This document shows, piece by piece, positions 1 to 10,925 of a DNA stretch of 64,000 nt. The notes under the pieces are model-generated. The model did no database searches, was not told the DNA's origin, and saw only the letters and a list, made by a program, of their open reading frames with translations. A program made the translations under genes and the position numbers. Position 1 is the stretch's first letter. Every line of letters begins with the position of its first letter. The stretch is from NCBI GenBank assembly GCA_031761405.1, contig JASEVX010000003.1, forward strand, positions 14,312,973-14,376,972, written 5' to 3'. The stretch comes from Serripes groenlandicus. Taxonomy: Eukaryota > Mollusca > Bivalvia > Cardiida > Cardiidae.

Positions 1-122
1 ACATTTTATTGAATTCCACCCAGTGGTTTGTAAGAAATATGGCTTCTGACAAACAAACAGACAGACAGACAGACAGCCCGACACAGTGACTCCTATATAC
101 CCCCTCTTCTTCGAAGGGGGTA
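1..122 (-). mobile_element. end fragment of the TATCCCCCGC-type element
   Basis: A GACA/CAGA simple repeat then TATACCCCCTCTTCTTCGAA and its mirror AAGGGGGTAT match, in reverse, the left end of the element at 30298-31645. The rest lies beyond the window's left edge. Confidence 0.65.
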
Positions 123-469
123 TAAAAACATTATCGACTCAACCAAAATTGGCTTTCACAGTATTTAATGCAGACCTCTGAACTTCTTCAGAATTCAATA
201 CTTTTCTTGGCTTATAGAGATACTTTGAGAGACACCATTTGAAAACATAGAGAAGAAAGGACAATTCACTCAGTGTGAGTAATTTCTGCTGTATCAGGAG
301 GGTTTTCCACTATTTATAAAAATGAAACGATTGTCACTTTATTTCTTCATATAAATTTTAATTTTGAAGCATCAAATCAACCAGTTGATTAATCGTCAAA
401 GAAAAGGACCAACACATAGAACCATTTTCAACAATACTTCAGTTATGTAATAGTGTGAGCCTCAGGGAG
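123..469. other. no gene or clear repeat seen
   Basis: AT-rich sequence without usable frame; ACAATACTTCAGTTATGTAA near 430 is a weak match to the SINE core. Confidence 0.4.
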
Positions 470-682
470 AACCCTTTCCCACATACAGCAAATCAGCAGC
501 AGACAACTTTGAAAACATGTAGTGAAAAACATAGAAAATCTCTATAAATGAAGGTTACCATTACTAAAACAAGTTGAAAATATTGTGTCAAAAGGACAAA
601 TTGCTTGTTTTGAGCAATTTCTCCTTTTATCACAATATTTTCAAAAGTCATCTGAAAGCGTCTATTTATGGGAAAGGGTTAA
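470..682 (-). mobile_element. TTAA foldback MITE (M1), variant
   Basis: Both termini present (AACCCTTTCCCACATA, ATGGGAAAGGGTTAA). Left target site altered to GAGA. Some internal loss. Confidence 0.75.
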
Positions 683-927
683 TACATGATATATATTCGT
701 GATTTTTAAGTGTAAGACGAGTAAAAGTGCCTAACCAAAGGCCGCTGCGCCATGAATGTCCTGAACATTGATGTATACACAAATACAATTAAACATGTTG
801 ATGAAACACATTTCTGAAAATACCCACAAAATGACACATTAACAATCATATCATATATTATGTTGTACAAGGAACTAAAATCTATTACATGTGCAAAGTG
901 AACATTGTATCTATTTCACATGTGCCA

Positions 928-1217
928 TGTGATCATTTTATTTATTTATTGGGGTTTTACGCCGCTTTCAACAATATTTCAGTTATATTACGTCGACAGT
1001 TCACTTATTCATGATCCCTGGGTTAACAAAGCAGTACTGGGCTAGAAAATGTGCCTTGCCCCATGGCACTCCACCATGACTGTAGTGCCGCAACTGGGGA
1101 TCGACGCTAACCACTCGACCACACCACCATGACTGGGGATCGAACCGGGGACACCCGGTTTCGAAATCCCCGACGCTAACCACTCGACCACAGTGGATTC
1201 TTTGTGTGATCATTTTA
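928..1217 (-). mobile_element. tRNA-derived SINE with 13-bp target site duplication
   Basis: TGTGATCATTTTA occurs at 928-940 and 1205-1217 and brackets the element. On the minus strand the head has GTGGTCGAGTGGTTAGCG (A box) and GGTTCGATCCCC (B box), with a partial internal duplication of the head. The tail, read on the minus strand, is AATAAATAAATA next to 941. It shares the TTTCAGTTATAT core with other SINE pieces here. Confidence 0.85.
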
Positions 1218-1515
1218 ACGCACCAGTCGGTTTTTGGTAATATCTATTCTTGAAAGACTACAATAATGTTGTGCAGACATACAGGTCGATCTGGATCTTT
1301 GCAGGTCGCAAAGTCTTCAAGTTTGATTCTCATGTGACGTGGACCAAATAATGTGCTATGCCATTTTAAATTTTTCCCACATGTATACGACAAATCTGCA
1401 TCAGACGACTTTGAAAATAACTAGGAAAATCTCTACAAATGAAATAATAATTTCGATACAATGTTAAAGAAGAAATTACATTCTCAGAAGATATTCCAAG
1501 TTCACATTCTAATCT
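1218..1515. other. no gene seen
   Basis: Contains a degraded M1 left end (about 1375-1440: CCCACATGTATACGACAAAT, then GACGACTTTGAAAA) and otherwise nothing recognised. Confidence 0.4.
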
Positions 1516-1746
1516 TTAACCCTTTCCCTCATATAGACGCTTTCTGACGCCTCTGCAGCAGACAGCTTTTTGAAAACAGAGTGACAAAAGAAGAAATTGC
1601 ACAAAACGTGCAATTTCTCCTTTTGCCACAATGTTTTCCACTTTTTGTCATAGGTTATCCATTCAATTATGGAGATTTTCTATGTTTTGAGAAAAATACG
1701 CTCAAAGTCGTCTGCTGCAGAATTGTTGTATAAGGGAAAGGGTTAA
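1516..1746 (+). mobile_element. TTAA foldback MITE (M1), full length, 231 bp
   Basis: Reference-quality copy. TTAACCCTTTCCCTCATA and its inverse at the ends, GCAGCAGAC/GTCTGCTGC arms inside, GAAAACA/TGTTTTC arms further in, and a central GAAATTGCxC/GxGCAATTTC stem. TTAA at both edges is the presumed target duplication. Confidence 0.9.
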
Positions 1747-1989
1747 AGCATCCTAGAAGTCTATGGAGAATTATTATGCCTATGCAAGTTTCCAGTTTGA
1801 TTTTGATCATTTGGTATTAATTTTCAAACTTCAAAAAGTTGAGTTTTCATCTGATTGGGCTCAGATAAAGTGCAAAAAGAGCTAGATAATGAGTGAATAC
1901 AATTTTGTCAGCCACTATCTCTCTTATTTACTGTTTGCCACATACAATAAAAAAGCAGCAGACAACTTTTAAGATGTCTAGGCAAAATC

Positions 1990-4679
1990 AAAACAAGAGG
2001 GCCATGATGGCCCTGGATCGCTCACCTTAATTATACAATGTACTGCAATGCAAAACACATCATTATTCTGAATGCAACCTCCACAGTGTTAACAAGATTT
2101 TCCTTCATTTTGCCTAGTGATCTATATTTTTTTACCTGATATGACCCATATTCCAACATGGACTAGATATCATCAAGATAACATTCTGACAAATTTTCAA
2201 CTTGCTCAAAGTAAAAATGTGGCCTCCGGAGTTTGAACAATATTTTCCTTTATTGACCTTGTTTCTGACCCAATATGACCCATATTCGAACTTGACCTAG
2301 ATATAATTCAGACAAACATTCTGACCAAATTTCATCCAGAGTGTTTACACGATTTTCCTTCAATTTGGCATAGTGACCTAGTTTTTGACCCTACATGATC
2401 CATATTCGAAATTGGCTTAGATATCATTTAGATAAACATTCTCATTAAATGTCAAGCTGCTGTAGCAAAAAACGCCACTTCTACAGAGTTAACAATATGT
2501 TCCTTCAATTTGGCCTAGTGACCTAGTTTCTGACCCAATATGACCCATATTCGAACTTGACCTAAATATCTTGAAGACAAACATTCTGACAAAATTTCAA
2601 CCTGACAAAATTTCGAACTCGACTTACATATCATCAAGAAAAACATTTTGATAAAGTTTCATCATGCTCAAGTTAAAAATGCAGTATCAAGAGTGTTAAC
2701 AAGATTACCCTTCAATTTGGCCTAGTGACCTAGTTTTTAACCCGGCATGACCCATATCCGAACTTAGCCTAGATATCATTTAGACAAACATTCTGACCAA
2801 ATTTCAAGCTGCTTAAACAAACAAGAGGCCCATGAGGGCCTATGCTCTACTGGTATGGTTCTTTGGTCATTTTCAATCCAGAGCATGTATGTATGGTGAA
2901 GATCGGATAGTAAATGGGGACTCTTTTGTTTTCACAAGCTGTATTATAGTAATTTTTACAATTTCATGGGCCATAATCCAGTCTTGCATTGGCGGATCTG
3001 GCTGGTTTTCAAAAGGAACCAAGCTCTAATCAGTATTTAACTACTATCTAAGTTTGGTGAAGATCAGATAGTAAATGGAGCCTCTATTGTGTTCACATGC
3101 TCAATTATAGCAATTTGGACAATTTCAAGGGCCATAATCCAGTCTTGCATGGGCGGATCTGGCTGGTTTTCGAAAGGAACCAAGCTCTCATGGATATCTA
3201 ACTACTGTATAAGTTTGGTTGAGATACAATCAAAAGTGAAGCCTGTATCGTGTTAACAAGCTCTTTTATAGCAATTTTGACCATTTCAAGGGCCATAATC
3301 CAGTCATACATGGGCGGATCTGGCTGGTTTTCGAAAGGAACCGAGCTCTCATGGATATCTAACTACTGTATAAGTTTGGTTGAGATACAATCAAAAGTGA
3401 AGACTGTATCGTGTTAACAAGCTCTTTTATAGCAATTTTGACCATTTCAAGGGCCATAATCCAGTCATACATGGGCAGATCTGGCTGGTTTTCGAAAGGA
3501 ACCGACCTCTCATGAATATCTAACTACTGTATAAGTTTGGTTGAGATACAATCAAAAGTGAAGACTGTATCGTGTTAACAAGAAATTGTTTACGGACGCA
3601 CGGACGCACGGACGCACGCACGCACGCACGGACGACGGACAAATCGCCACGACATAAGCCCTTCTGGCCTTTGGCCAGTAGAGCTAAAAATGAATTGGCA
3701 TCCAAAGTGTTAACAAGATTTTCCTTCAATTTGGCCTATTGACCTAGTTTTTGACCCCGCATGACCCATATTTAAACTTGACCTAGATATCTTTAAGACA
3801 AACATTCTGACAAAATTTCAACATGCTTATGTTGAAAATGTGGCCTCTACAGTTTTAACAAGATTACCCTTCAATTTGGCCTAGTGACCTAGTTTTTAAC
3901 CCGGCATGACCCATATCCGAACTTGGCCTAGATATCATTTAGCTCAACATTCTGATCAAATTTCAAGCTGCTTAAGCAAAACATGCGGCTTCTACAGAGT
4001 TAACAAAATGTTCCCTCAATTTGGCCTAGTGATCTAGTTTCTGACCCAATATGATCCATATTTAAACTTGACCTAAATATCTTTAAGACAAACATTCGGA
4101 CAAAATTCCAACATGCTTAAGTTGAAAATGTGGCCTCTACAGTGTTAACAAGCTTACCCTTCAATTTGGCCTAGTGACCTAGTTTCTGACCCAATATGAC
4201 CCATATTCAAACTTGACCTAGATATTTTTCAGACAAACATTCTGACAAAATTTCAAACTGCTGAAGCAAAAATTGCGGCCTCTGGAGTGTTAACAAGATT
4301 TTCCTTTAATTTGACCTAGTGACCTACTTTTTTGACCCGACATGACCAATGTTCGAACTTGACCTACATATCATCAAGACAAACATTCTGATAAAGTTTC
4401 AACATGCTCAAGTTGAAAATGTGGCCTCCAGAGTGTTAACAAGATTTCGCTTCAATTTGACCTAGTGCCCTCGTTTTTGACCTCATATGGCCCAGTTTCG
4501 AACTTGTCCAAGATTTGATGGAGATGAATGTTCTGATACACTTTCATGAAGATTGGATGCAAAATGTAGCCTGTAGAGTGTTAACAAGCTGAAATGTTGA
4601 CGACGCACGACAGACGGACGCCAGACAAAATGTGATCACAATAGCTCACATTGCACTTCGTGCATAGGTGAGCTAAAAA
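1990..4679 (+). mobile_element. R1 hairpin-ended repeat with internal ~150-bp tandem units
   Basis: Starts ACAAGAGGGCCATGATGGCC and ends in a CACGACAGACGGACGCC stretch followed by TCACAATAGCTCAC and GGTGAGCTAAAAA. Inside are about ten diverged units with GGCCTAGTGACCTAGTTT, GACCCATATTCGAACTTG and TAGATATCAT, separated by GAGTGTTAACAAGA. No open frame. Interrupted by R2 at 2821-3690. Confidence 0.75.
2821..3690 (+). mobile_element. R2 repeat nested inside R1
   Basis: Starts ACAAGAGGCCCATGAGGGCC, then CTCTACTGG, mirrored by CCAGTAGAGCTAAAAA at the end. About four ~170-bp units with GGCCATAATCCAGTC and GGCGGATCTGGCTGGTTTTC. A GGACGCAC simple repeat lies at 3594-3645. R1 units continue on both sides. 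Confidence 0.75.
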
Positions 4680-5097
4680 TATATATATATTGAAAAGAAT
4701 GTTCAGTGGTTGTGTGCTGCATTCATCAAAATATATCTACAAGTTGGAAAGGTTTACGATAATTCTTTAACCCTTTCCCACATGTAGACGCATCTGCAGC
4801 AGACGACTTTTGAAAACATTGTGGCAAAAGAAGAAAATGCTCATATCGAGCAATTTCTCCTTTTGCCACAATGTTTTCGTGCATAGGTGAGCTAAAAATA
4901 TATATATATTGAAAAGAATGTTCAGTGGTTGTGTGCTGCATTCATCAAAATATATCTACAAGTTGGAAAGGTTTACGATAATTCTTTAACCCTTTCCCAC
5001 ATGTAGACGCGTCTGCAGCAGACGACTTTTGAAAACATTGTGGCAAAAGAAGAAAATGCTCATATCGAGCAATTTCTCCTTTTGCCACAATGTTTTT
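4660..5097 (+). repeat. 219-bp tandem duplication
   Basis: 4660-4878 and 4879-5097 are almost identical. The unit joins the R1 tail (GTGCATAGGTGAGCTAAAAA), 90 bp of spacer and the left half of an M1 MITE. High identity indicates a recent event. Confidence 0.9.
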
Positions 5098-5201
5098 AAC
5101 TCTATTTAAAAGTAAACCCTAGTTTATTGACATTTTTCATGTTTTTGTCAATAAGTTTTGAAAAGTTGTTTGCTGCAGAATTGTTGTATGTGGTAAAGAT
5201 G
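4986..5201 (+). mobile_element. M1 MITE, complete copy at the duplication's right edge
   Basis: TTAACCCTTTCCCACAT to GTATGTGGTAAAGAT; right end decayed. The left-hand twin (4767-4877) is truncated by the duplication junction. Confidence 0.75.
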
Positions 5202-6511
5202 ACACAGTATAAGGCCTGAAGGTGAAACAAAGATTTTAGTATATAAAATACACCACTTATGTAGAGTTCTGAAGTGTGCCATGATTCTAAGGTACATTTT
5301 ATATGTATATTGTCTTAATCTTATATCTAAAGTTTAAACATTCAATATATATAGGATCTGACATGAGTTGTCATTTCATATAAAGTTTTATTAAACAAGT
5401 TCAAGAAATGTGTTAATAAGCAAGCCTCTTGCAACGAATGTCAGATTCTTTTCATCACATGATGAAACACAAAAAGAAAATCGTTTTTTAGCTGTCAGAA
5501 AATAGTCCAAACATGTAATACTTAATAAACTGTTAACTGATCACACACAAAAATATTGTTATGACCGATAACGGTCCCTTTACATCGTCTGTCTTTTGTG
5601 ATGATTGTGTTTACCGGATCCACATTCTCAGCCATTTTTTAAACATTTGTGGATGAATGCACACATAGTGATGTGTGGTCATGTTATATTACACATGTGA
5701 CATATAAAGAAATGCGTAATGGGTATATTAGATTGGATACAAGCATTGCCATATGATAAAAATTAATATAAAAAATTCTACAATAATACATTTATTAAAA
5801 TACATTGGTCAACATATAAAAGTGTTGATTAATTATAACATCCTTTAAACATGAATCATGACTATAGATAGCTTGATGTAGAGAACTTTAACCCTTTTCC
5901 ACAAATACTTGAAATAGACGCATTTGATGCCTCTGCGATAGATGGCTTTTGAGCAAGATTTTATGTTTTTGACTCAGGTGTCTGCTGCTGTCTCACGGAA
6001 GTCATAAAATGACATTAAACATGTGAAATTATCTACTGAAATAAAAATCATAACTATTTATGTTTACAGAAGCATGTTCTCAACAGTAACTGAGTAATTA
6101 CAAAGTTATGCACACAGTCATGGCATTCGCCTATTTTGAGTATTATATAAGAATTGGTGAACTATTTTACAATGTGGACATTTTTTTGGCGGCTGTATGG
6201 TCACATCCTTTGAAGCATTTAGATTGCAATAGTCTGTTATTAAAAATGTAAATACAGAGTAGAAAGACATGACTTCAGATACAGATCAGGCTGATAATTA
6301 AATAATTATATCAGTCTATAGAAAAAACTAAAAAAATCAACATCTAAGTTAATGTAACGCATAAACATTGAATATAATTCTGTGTATTTATTACTCCTGT
6401 ATGCATCATGTATTAACACTTCAACACATACGTCAAATATGCAAAAGCAAACAAATTGAAAAGCTCAATAACTGAAAAAAAGATATTTCAATACAGTTGA
6501 AAACATTGTGA
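5202..6511. other. 1.3 kb of AT-rich sequence without a gene
   Basis: No supported coding exon. A degraded M1 left arm lies at 5889-5990. A minus-strand ATGGCTGAGAATGTGGATCC at 5619-5638 is followed by a GTAAAC, but has an in-frame stop just upstream and no partner exon. Confidence 0.4.
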
Positions 6512-7490
6512 AACAAGAGGCCGAAGTAGGCCTGTATTGCTCCACTCCCATTAGGCAACAATTAAAAAAGTCTTATCACTATAGTGAAATAAGTTAAAGC
6601 ACCATAGCCCACTGCTGGCCATGTTTTTCTGCCAATCAACATGACTTGAACAAACCTGAATGCTGACCTAGTCCAAAAAATTATTTGAAAATCAGCCACA
6701 TTTTTTGGTTGAGAATTGTTTTCAAGTTTTAACTTTGGTGGCCATGTTTCCATGTTTTATACCAATCAACATGGCTTGAAGGACTCTCAGAGAGGGTCCT
6801 GAAAGGAACATTTCTACAATAATATTTGATAATTAGCCCGATACCTTCTGAAGAAAATATCTTTAAACTTTTCAATATTGTCATATGAGGCCAAGAAGCC
6901 AGCCTCCCTTGCAGCCACGTTTTTCGACCAAACAATATTACTTGAAGGAATGAAATAAAGAAATATAAGGCAAAGCAGCCCCGCTCACTGGCTGTGATGT
7001 TTTTCAACCAATAAACATGGCTCAAAGGAATCTGCCAGAATGTCACCCAAGGAACATGTCTGCAAATTTATTTGGAAATCTGGTGATGATTTTTAAAGTT
7101 TTCACTAAAGCCATATATACGGCAAAGCAGATTCGCCCCCTGGCCATCATGTGTATTTACCAATCAACATGGCTTGAAGGAAACTAATAGAGGGTCACCA
7201 AAGTAACATTTCTACAAAATGATTTGAAAAACGGCCTACCAATTTGGGAAGAAAAGTTTTGTAAGGGTTGCCATGAAACCAGACTTTCGCATGGATCCTT
7301 AAAATTTGAAGGTATTTAGGAATGCACATTGAGAGGATGCTATCTTTAAAGTTTCCTTCCAATTGGCCTGCTGGTTACAGAGGAGAAATCATTTGAAGCC
7401 AAATTTGAAACACTCACTGATGCACGCACGCACAACGGAAAATTTGCCGTGACATAAGCTTGACTTGCTTTTCAGCCAAAGGAGCTAAAA
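6512..7490 (+). mobile_element. R2-like repeat, about 980 bp
   Basis: ACAAGAGGCCGAAGTAGGCC at the left and CAGCCAAAGGAGCTAAAA at the right. About four diverged ~150-bp units with CCAATCAACATGGCTTGAAG and AAGGAACATTTCTACAAA. Frames here are repeat-derived. Confidence 0.7.
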
Positions 7491-7574
7491 TGCTATTACC
7501 CTTTTAATCCCAAACCCTGCAGCCTAGTTGTAATGTTACCAATGCCAAGGGTGTAGATATTAGGTGTAAGTAAT

Positions 7575-7660
7575 AATTTAACATCTGACCATAAAACCCT
7601 ATGTTGTGGGTTCTCAATAGAATAGTCTCAGGACTCTTGAGTGACGACTACATGTTTATG
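7575..7660. mobile_element. fragment of the ACCTATGTTGTGGGTACTC foldback
   Basis: AAACCCTATGTTGTGGGTTC and a diverged second arm match the longer copies at 29505-29690 and 33835-33990. Confidence 0.45.
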
Positions 7661-7710
7661 TAAAAAGAGAGATATAAGGGCAAAAAAGATGAGTACACCA
7701 TTCTCTCCTC

Positions 7711-7939
7711 TTAACCCTTTCCCACATACAACAAATCTGCAGTAGACAACTTTGAAAACATTTATACAACAATATGGAATATATCTATAAATGAAAGTTT
7801 AATCATTGAAAAGAGTTGAAAACGTTGTGGCAAATGGAGAAATTGCTTGTTTTGAGCAATTTCTCCTTTTGCAACAACGTTTTCAAAAGTCGTCTGCTGC
7901 ATGGGTGTCAGAAAGCGTCTATATGTGGGAAAGGGTCAA
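7711..7939 (-). mobile_element. M1 MITE, full length
   Basis: Both ends and the central stem are present; right target site is TCAA. Confidence 0.85.
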
Positions 7940-8004
7940 CTCCGGTACTGTTCTCATGTATTGACTTTTGTAAATTAACATAATTCTAAACATAAATCAC
8001 TTAC

Positions 8005-8063
8005 CTTCTCTGTCTTGGGGATTTCAGGTTGCTATCGTCTGCTTCAGCTACCTCCTGCTCATC
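8005..8063 (-). CDS. orphan coding exon, minus strand
   Basis: On the minus strand GTTTTCCAG precedes and GTAAGTG follows a 59-nt stretch. Only one of three frames is open, reading DEQEVAEADDSNLKSPRQR with two bases left over (phase 2 out). Strong splice sites and an acidic, polar sequence suggest a real exon of an unrecognised gene whose other exons I could not place. It lies between two MITEs. A possible first exon is discussed under 10098-10361. Confidence 0.55.
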
Positions 8064-8119
8064 CTGGAAAACAGACAGATTAATTTCTATACAACTGTGC
8101 AGGTTGAACTTCAGAATAG

Positions 8120-8349
8120 TTAACCCTTTCCCTCATATAGACGCTTTCTGACGCCTCTGCAGCAGACGGCCTTTTAAAAACATAGTGACAAAAGAAGAAA
8201 TTGCACAAAACGTGCAATTTCTCCTTTTGCCACAATGTTTTCCACTTTTTGTCATAGGTTATCCATTCAATTATGGAGATTTTCTATTTTCTGACAAAAT
8301 ATGTTAAAAGTCGCCTGCTGCAGAATTGTCGTATGAGGGAAAGGGTTAA
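8120..8349 (+). mobile_element. M1 MITE, full length, 230 bp
   Basis: TTAA at both sides. It lies 56 bp from the acceptor side of the minus-strand exon. Confidence 0.9.
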
Positions 8350-8379
8350 GTACTAGATAAGACCTAAGGGTGGCATTCA

Positions 8380-8618
8380 ACTTAACCAGTTCCCACATAC
8401 AACAAATCTTTAGCAGAAAACATATTGGCAAAAAAAAAAAAAATCTCTACATGTTTAAATGAAACCATAATTATGGGTTATAGAGTTGAAAACATTGTCA
8501 GAAAGGGAAAAAATGTTTGTTTTGAGCCATTTCCCCTTTTGACACAATGTTTCAAAAGGCATCTGTTACAGGAAGAAGAAGAAGAAGAAGCATCAAAATG
8601 TGTCTGCAAGTGGAAACA
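8380..8618 (-). mobile_element. M1 MITE, degraded
   Basis: CTTAACCAGTTCCCACATAC and internal arms remain. A GAA run (8571-8589) has expanded near the right end, which is then replaced by an R1 end. Confidence 0.55.
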
Positions 8619-8875
8619 AGAGGGCCAAGATGGCCCTAAATCGATCACCTGAGTGATAGTAAATTAGTAGCAAATATCTAACTGTAAATATCTGGGAAAA
8701 TGTTATCAGGAGTGCAAATAAAACTGCAAGGAGTGGACACTGTTAAAGAAATAGCTTATCAGTAAAGGCCATAAATTTTGTATCTTGAAATCTAACAAGA
8801 ACTTCAGGGCCACCCTTGGACAAAAAAATTCTTTCGTCAACACATTCTCCAAATTGAAAAAAAAAGGAGCAAAAA
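8619..8875 (+). mobile_element. R1 left-end fragment
   Basis: Begins AACAAGAGGGCCAAGATGGC and decays into unrecognised sequence before another R1 copy. Confidence 0.5.
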
Positions 8876-9450
8876 TAAAACAAGAGAGCCATGATGGCCC
8901 TGGATCGCTCATCTGATTTTTTTAATTTTTATTTTAGCCATAATAGCCCCGCCCCCTAGTGGCCATGTTTTTCCACCAATCAACATGGCTTGAAGGAATC
9001 TAATAGAGGGTCATCCAAGGAACATTTCTACAAAATTATTTGAACGGCCTGACACTTTTGGAGGAGAAGATTTTTTAAGTTTTCACTATAGCCATATAAG
9101 GCAAAATAGCCCCGCCCCTAGTGGCCATTTTTTTTTCACTAATCAACATGGCTAAAAGGAATCTGATAGAGGGTCATCCAAGGAACATTTCTACAAAATT
9201 ATTTGAAAATCTGCCGACCAGTTTGGGAGAAGAAGAATTTTGAAGTTTTTTTCATTTTGTTGCCATGGAAACCAGAATTATGCATGGATACCAAACATTT
9301 GAAGGAATTCTGGTAAGGTCATTGAGAGGATACTTTCTGTGAAGTTTCATCTCAATTGATCCACTGGTTACTGAGGAGAAGATGTTGACGCACGACGGAC
9401 AAAAGGCGATCACAATAACTCACCTTGAGCAAAGCTCAGGTGAGCTAAAA
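8876..9450 (+). mobile_element. R1 repeat, short complete copy
   Basis: ACAAGAGAGCCATGATGGCC at the start. Two ~170-bp units with CCAATCAACATGGCTTGAAG follow, then GACGCACGACGGACAAAAGG and AGCTCAGGTGAGCTAAAA at the end. Confidence 0.75.
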
Positions 9451-10091
9451 AGTTGGAGCCATAGTAGCCAAAGTTGGAGCCAATTATTTTATACATGAAA
9501 ACAATTCAATGGACAAAGGGTTTTAAAAAAAAAAAGAACAGTAAAATCATATACATTGTTTCTTCTTTTATTTCATTTACCAATAGCACATTTTTTATGA
9601 AGTATACCAAGGTAACTATCATAACTAGTTTTGCTTTGCAGCAAAGTAAACAGTTGTCAATTTAATTCTTTAAGACTGTATATCCAGGGGAACATGTTTC
9701 TATGTTGTGTTTTCATACAAATTATACATTGCATAAGTTTTGATTCAGGATCATAACTGAGCCAGTCATTTTCAACTTTCCATGACAGTTTCTAGCATTA
9801 GCTTGAGTTATTTGTATTCACACTAAAATAGACTTCTTTAATTGTCCGCACCCGAAAGTGTTTGGACAAACATACTCTTGATTACGGACGAATACATGTT
9901 CAAATAAATAAAAAAAATGTCCAATCAATGAACAAACAAGGAAACAGTTATCCGCATGTCACTTTAATTGACAATAACAACATCAGTTAATCGGTCATAA
10001 CACTAATACATCCAATAAACTTGATTAAACGTGTGAAAAACCTCAAATCAAACAGTAACTTGACCTTCACATTGTCAAATATCAAGACTGG
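9451..10091. other. no gene or clear repeat seen
   Basis: AT-rich, with a 63-codon plus frame that shows no sequence character of a protein. Confidence 0.4.
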
Positions 10092-10097
10092 TTACCT

Positions 10098-10361
10098 GTT
10101 TAAGTTAGTGGATAAGCTATACACAGAGAAAAAATCAATAGCTTGCTTGCATTGTTGAAAAAATACGTCGCTAAGAGCAATTATATAAACAAAATGGCGG
10201 CTCAATTTGCCAATATTTCTTTCGCAACTGTTGTCACTAATTTTTCTTTCTTTTGCCAATTCGATTTTTCTTCCGCATTTGGCGAATGGCAGCAAAGGCC
10301 CTGAACTTTCATAAGAATGGAAGTATAAAGTTTTGTCATGATGCGCCTTTCCTGATGACAT
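10098..10361 (-). other. possible first exon of a minus-strand gene
   Basis: A minus-strand frame (MSSGKAHHDKTLYF...) ends at a GTAACC donor next to 10097. On the opposite strand an ATGGCGGC start context lies at 10194. The segment looks non-repetitive. However its phase does not join directly to the exon at 8005-8063, so either the exon is 5'UTR or the link is wrong. Confidence 0.2.
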
Positions 10362-10384
10362 CTTGCTGCCCTGTTTTTCAACAG

Positions 10385-10835
10385 TTTTCGTAGAGGGTCA
10401 CTCAAGAAACATTTCTACCAAATTATCTAGGAATCAGACAAGCCGATTATGGAGGAAAGGATTTTCAAGTTTGGGTATTTTTCTCACTTTCTGATGCCGC
10501 AGTAAGTCTTTGGACAATTTTAAAAAGAGGACCAACAAAGAAATATTCTTGTGAAGGTAAGTTGAAATTTAACATTTCTACAAAGTTATATTGGAATCTG
10601 ACAGGCAGATTCAGAGGAGAAGAATTTTAAAGTTTGGACATTTTGCCCCCTTTTTGATGCCGCAGCAACCAAAGTTCTCCATTGAATTTAAATCTTTGAA
10701 CAATTTTGAAAGAGGACCACCAAAGGAAGATTCCTGTGAAGCTTGGATGAAATTGGTCCTGTGGTTTAGGAGGAGATGATGTTTAAATGATCAAAAAGTT
10801 AACGACGGACAAAGAGCGATCAGAATAGATCACCT
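10385..10835 (+). mobile_element. R1 remnant lacking its left end
   Basis: Units with GGGTCACTCAAGAAACATTT and GAGGACCACCAAAGGAA, closed by AACGACGGACAAAGAGCGAT and ATAGATCACCTTGAGC. A 62-codon frame here is repeat-derived. Confidence 0.6.
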
Positions 10836-10844
10836 TGAGCCACA

Positions 10845-10925
10845 TTTTTTTTTTAAATAAAAAAAATTAGGGTAGAGGTGGGTAAACAATAGGGTAGGTA
10901 GGGAAACCTGAACCAAACCTATTTA
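10845..10925 (-). repeat. GGGTAGG-rich end piece related to the 14.9-17.3 kb element
   Basis: AATTAGGGTAGAGGTGGGTA and ATAGGGTAGGTAGGGAAAC resemble, in reverse, the right interior of the TIR element (17200-17235). Confidence 0.4.

Noticed and set aside
5600..5640. Minus-strand start ATGGCTGAGAATGTGGATCC with a following GTAAAC
   Set aside because: Only seven codons, no partner exon and no other support.
10194..10304. Plus-strand 36-codon frame starting ATGGCGGCTCAATTTGCC
   Set aside because: Good start context but ends in TGA with no domain and no splice donor in frame.
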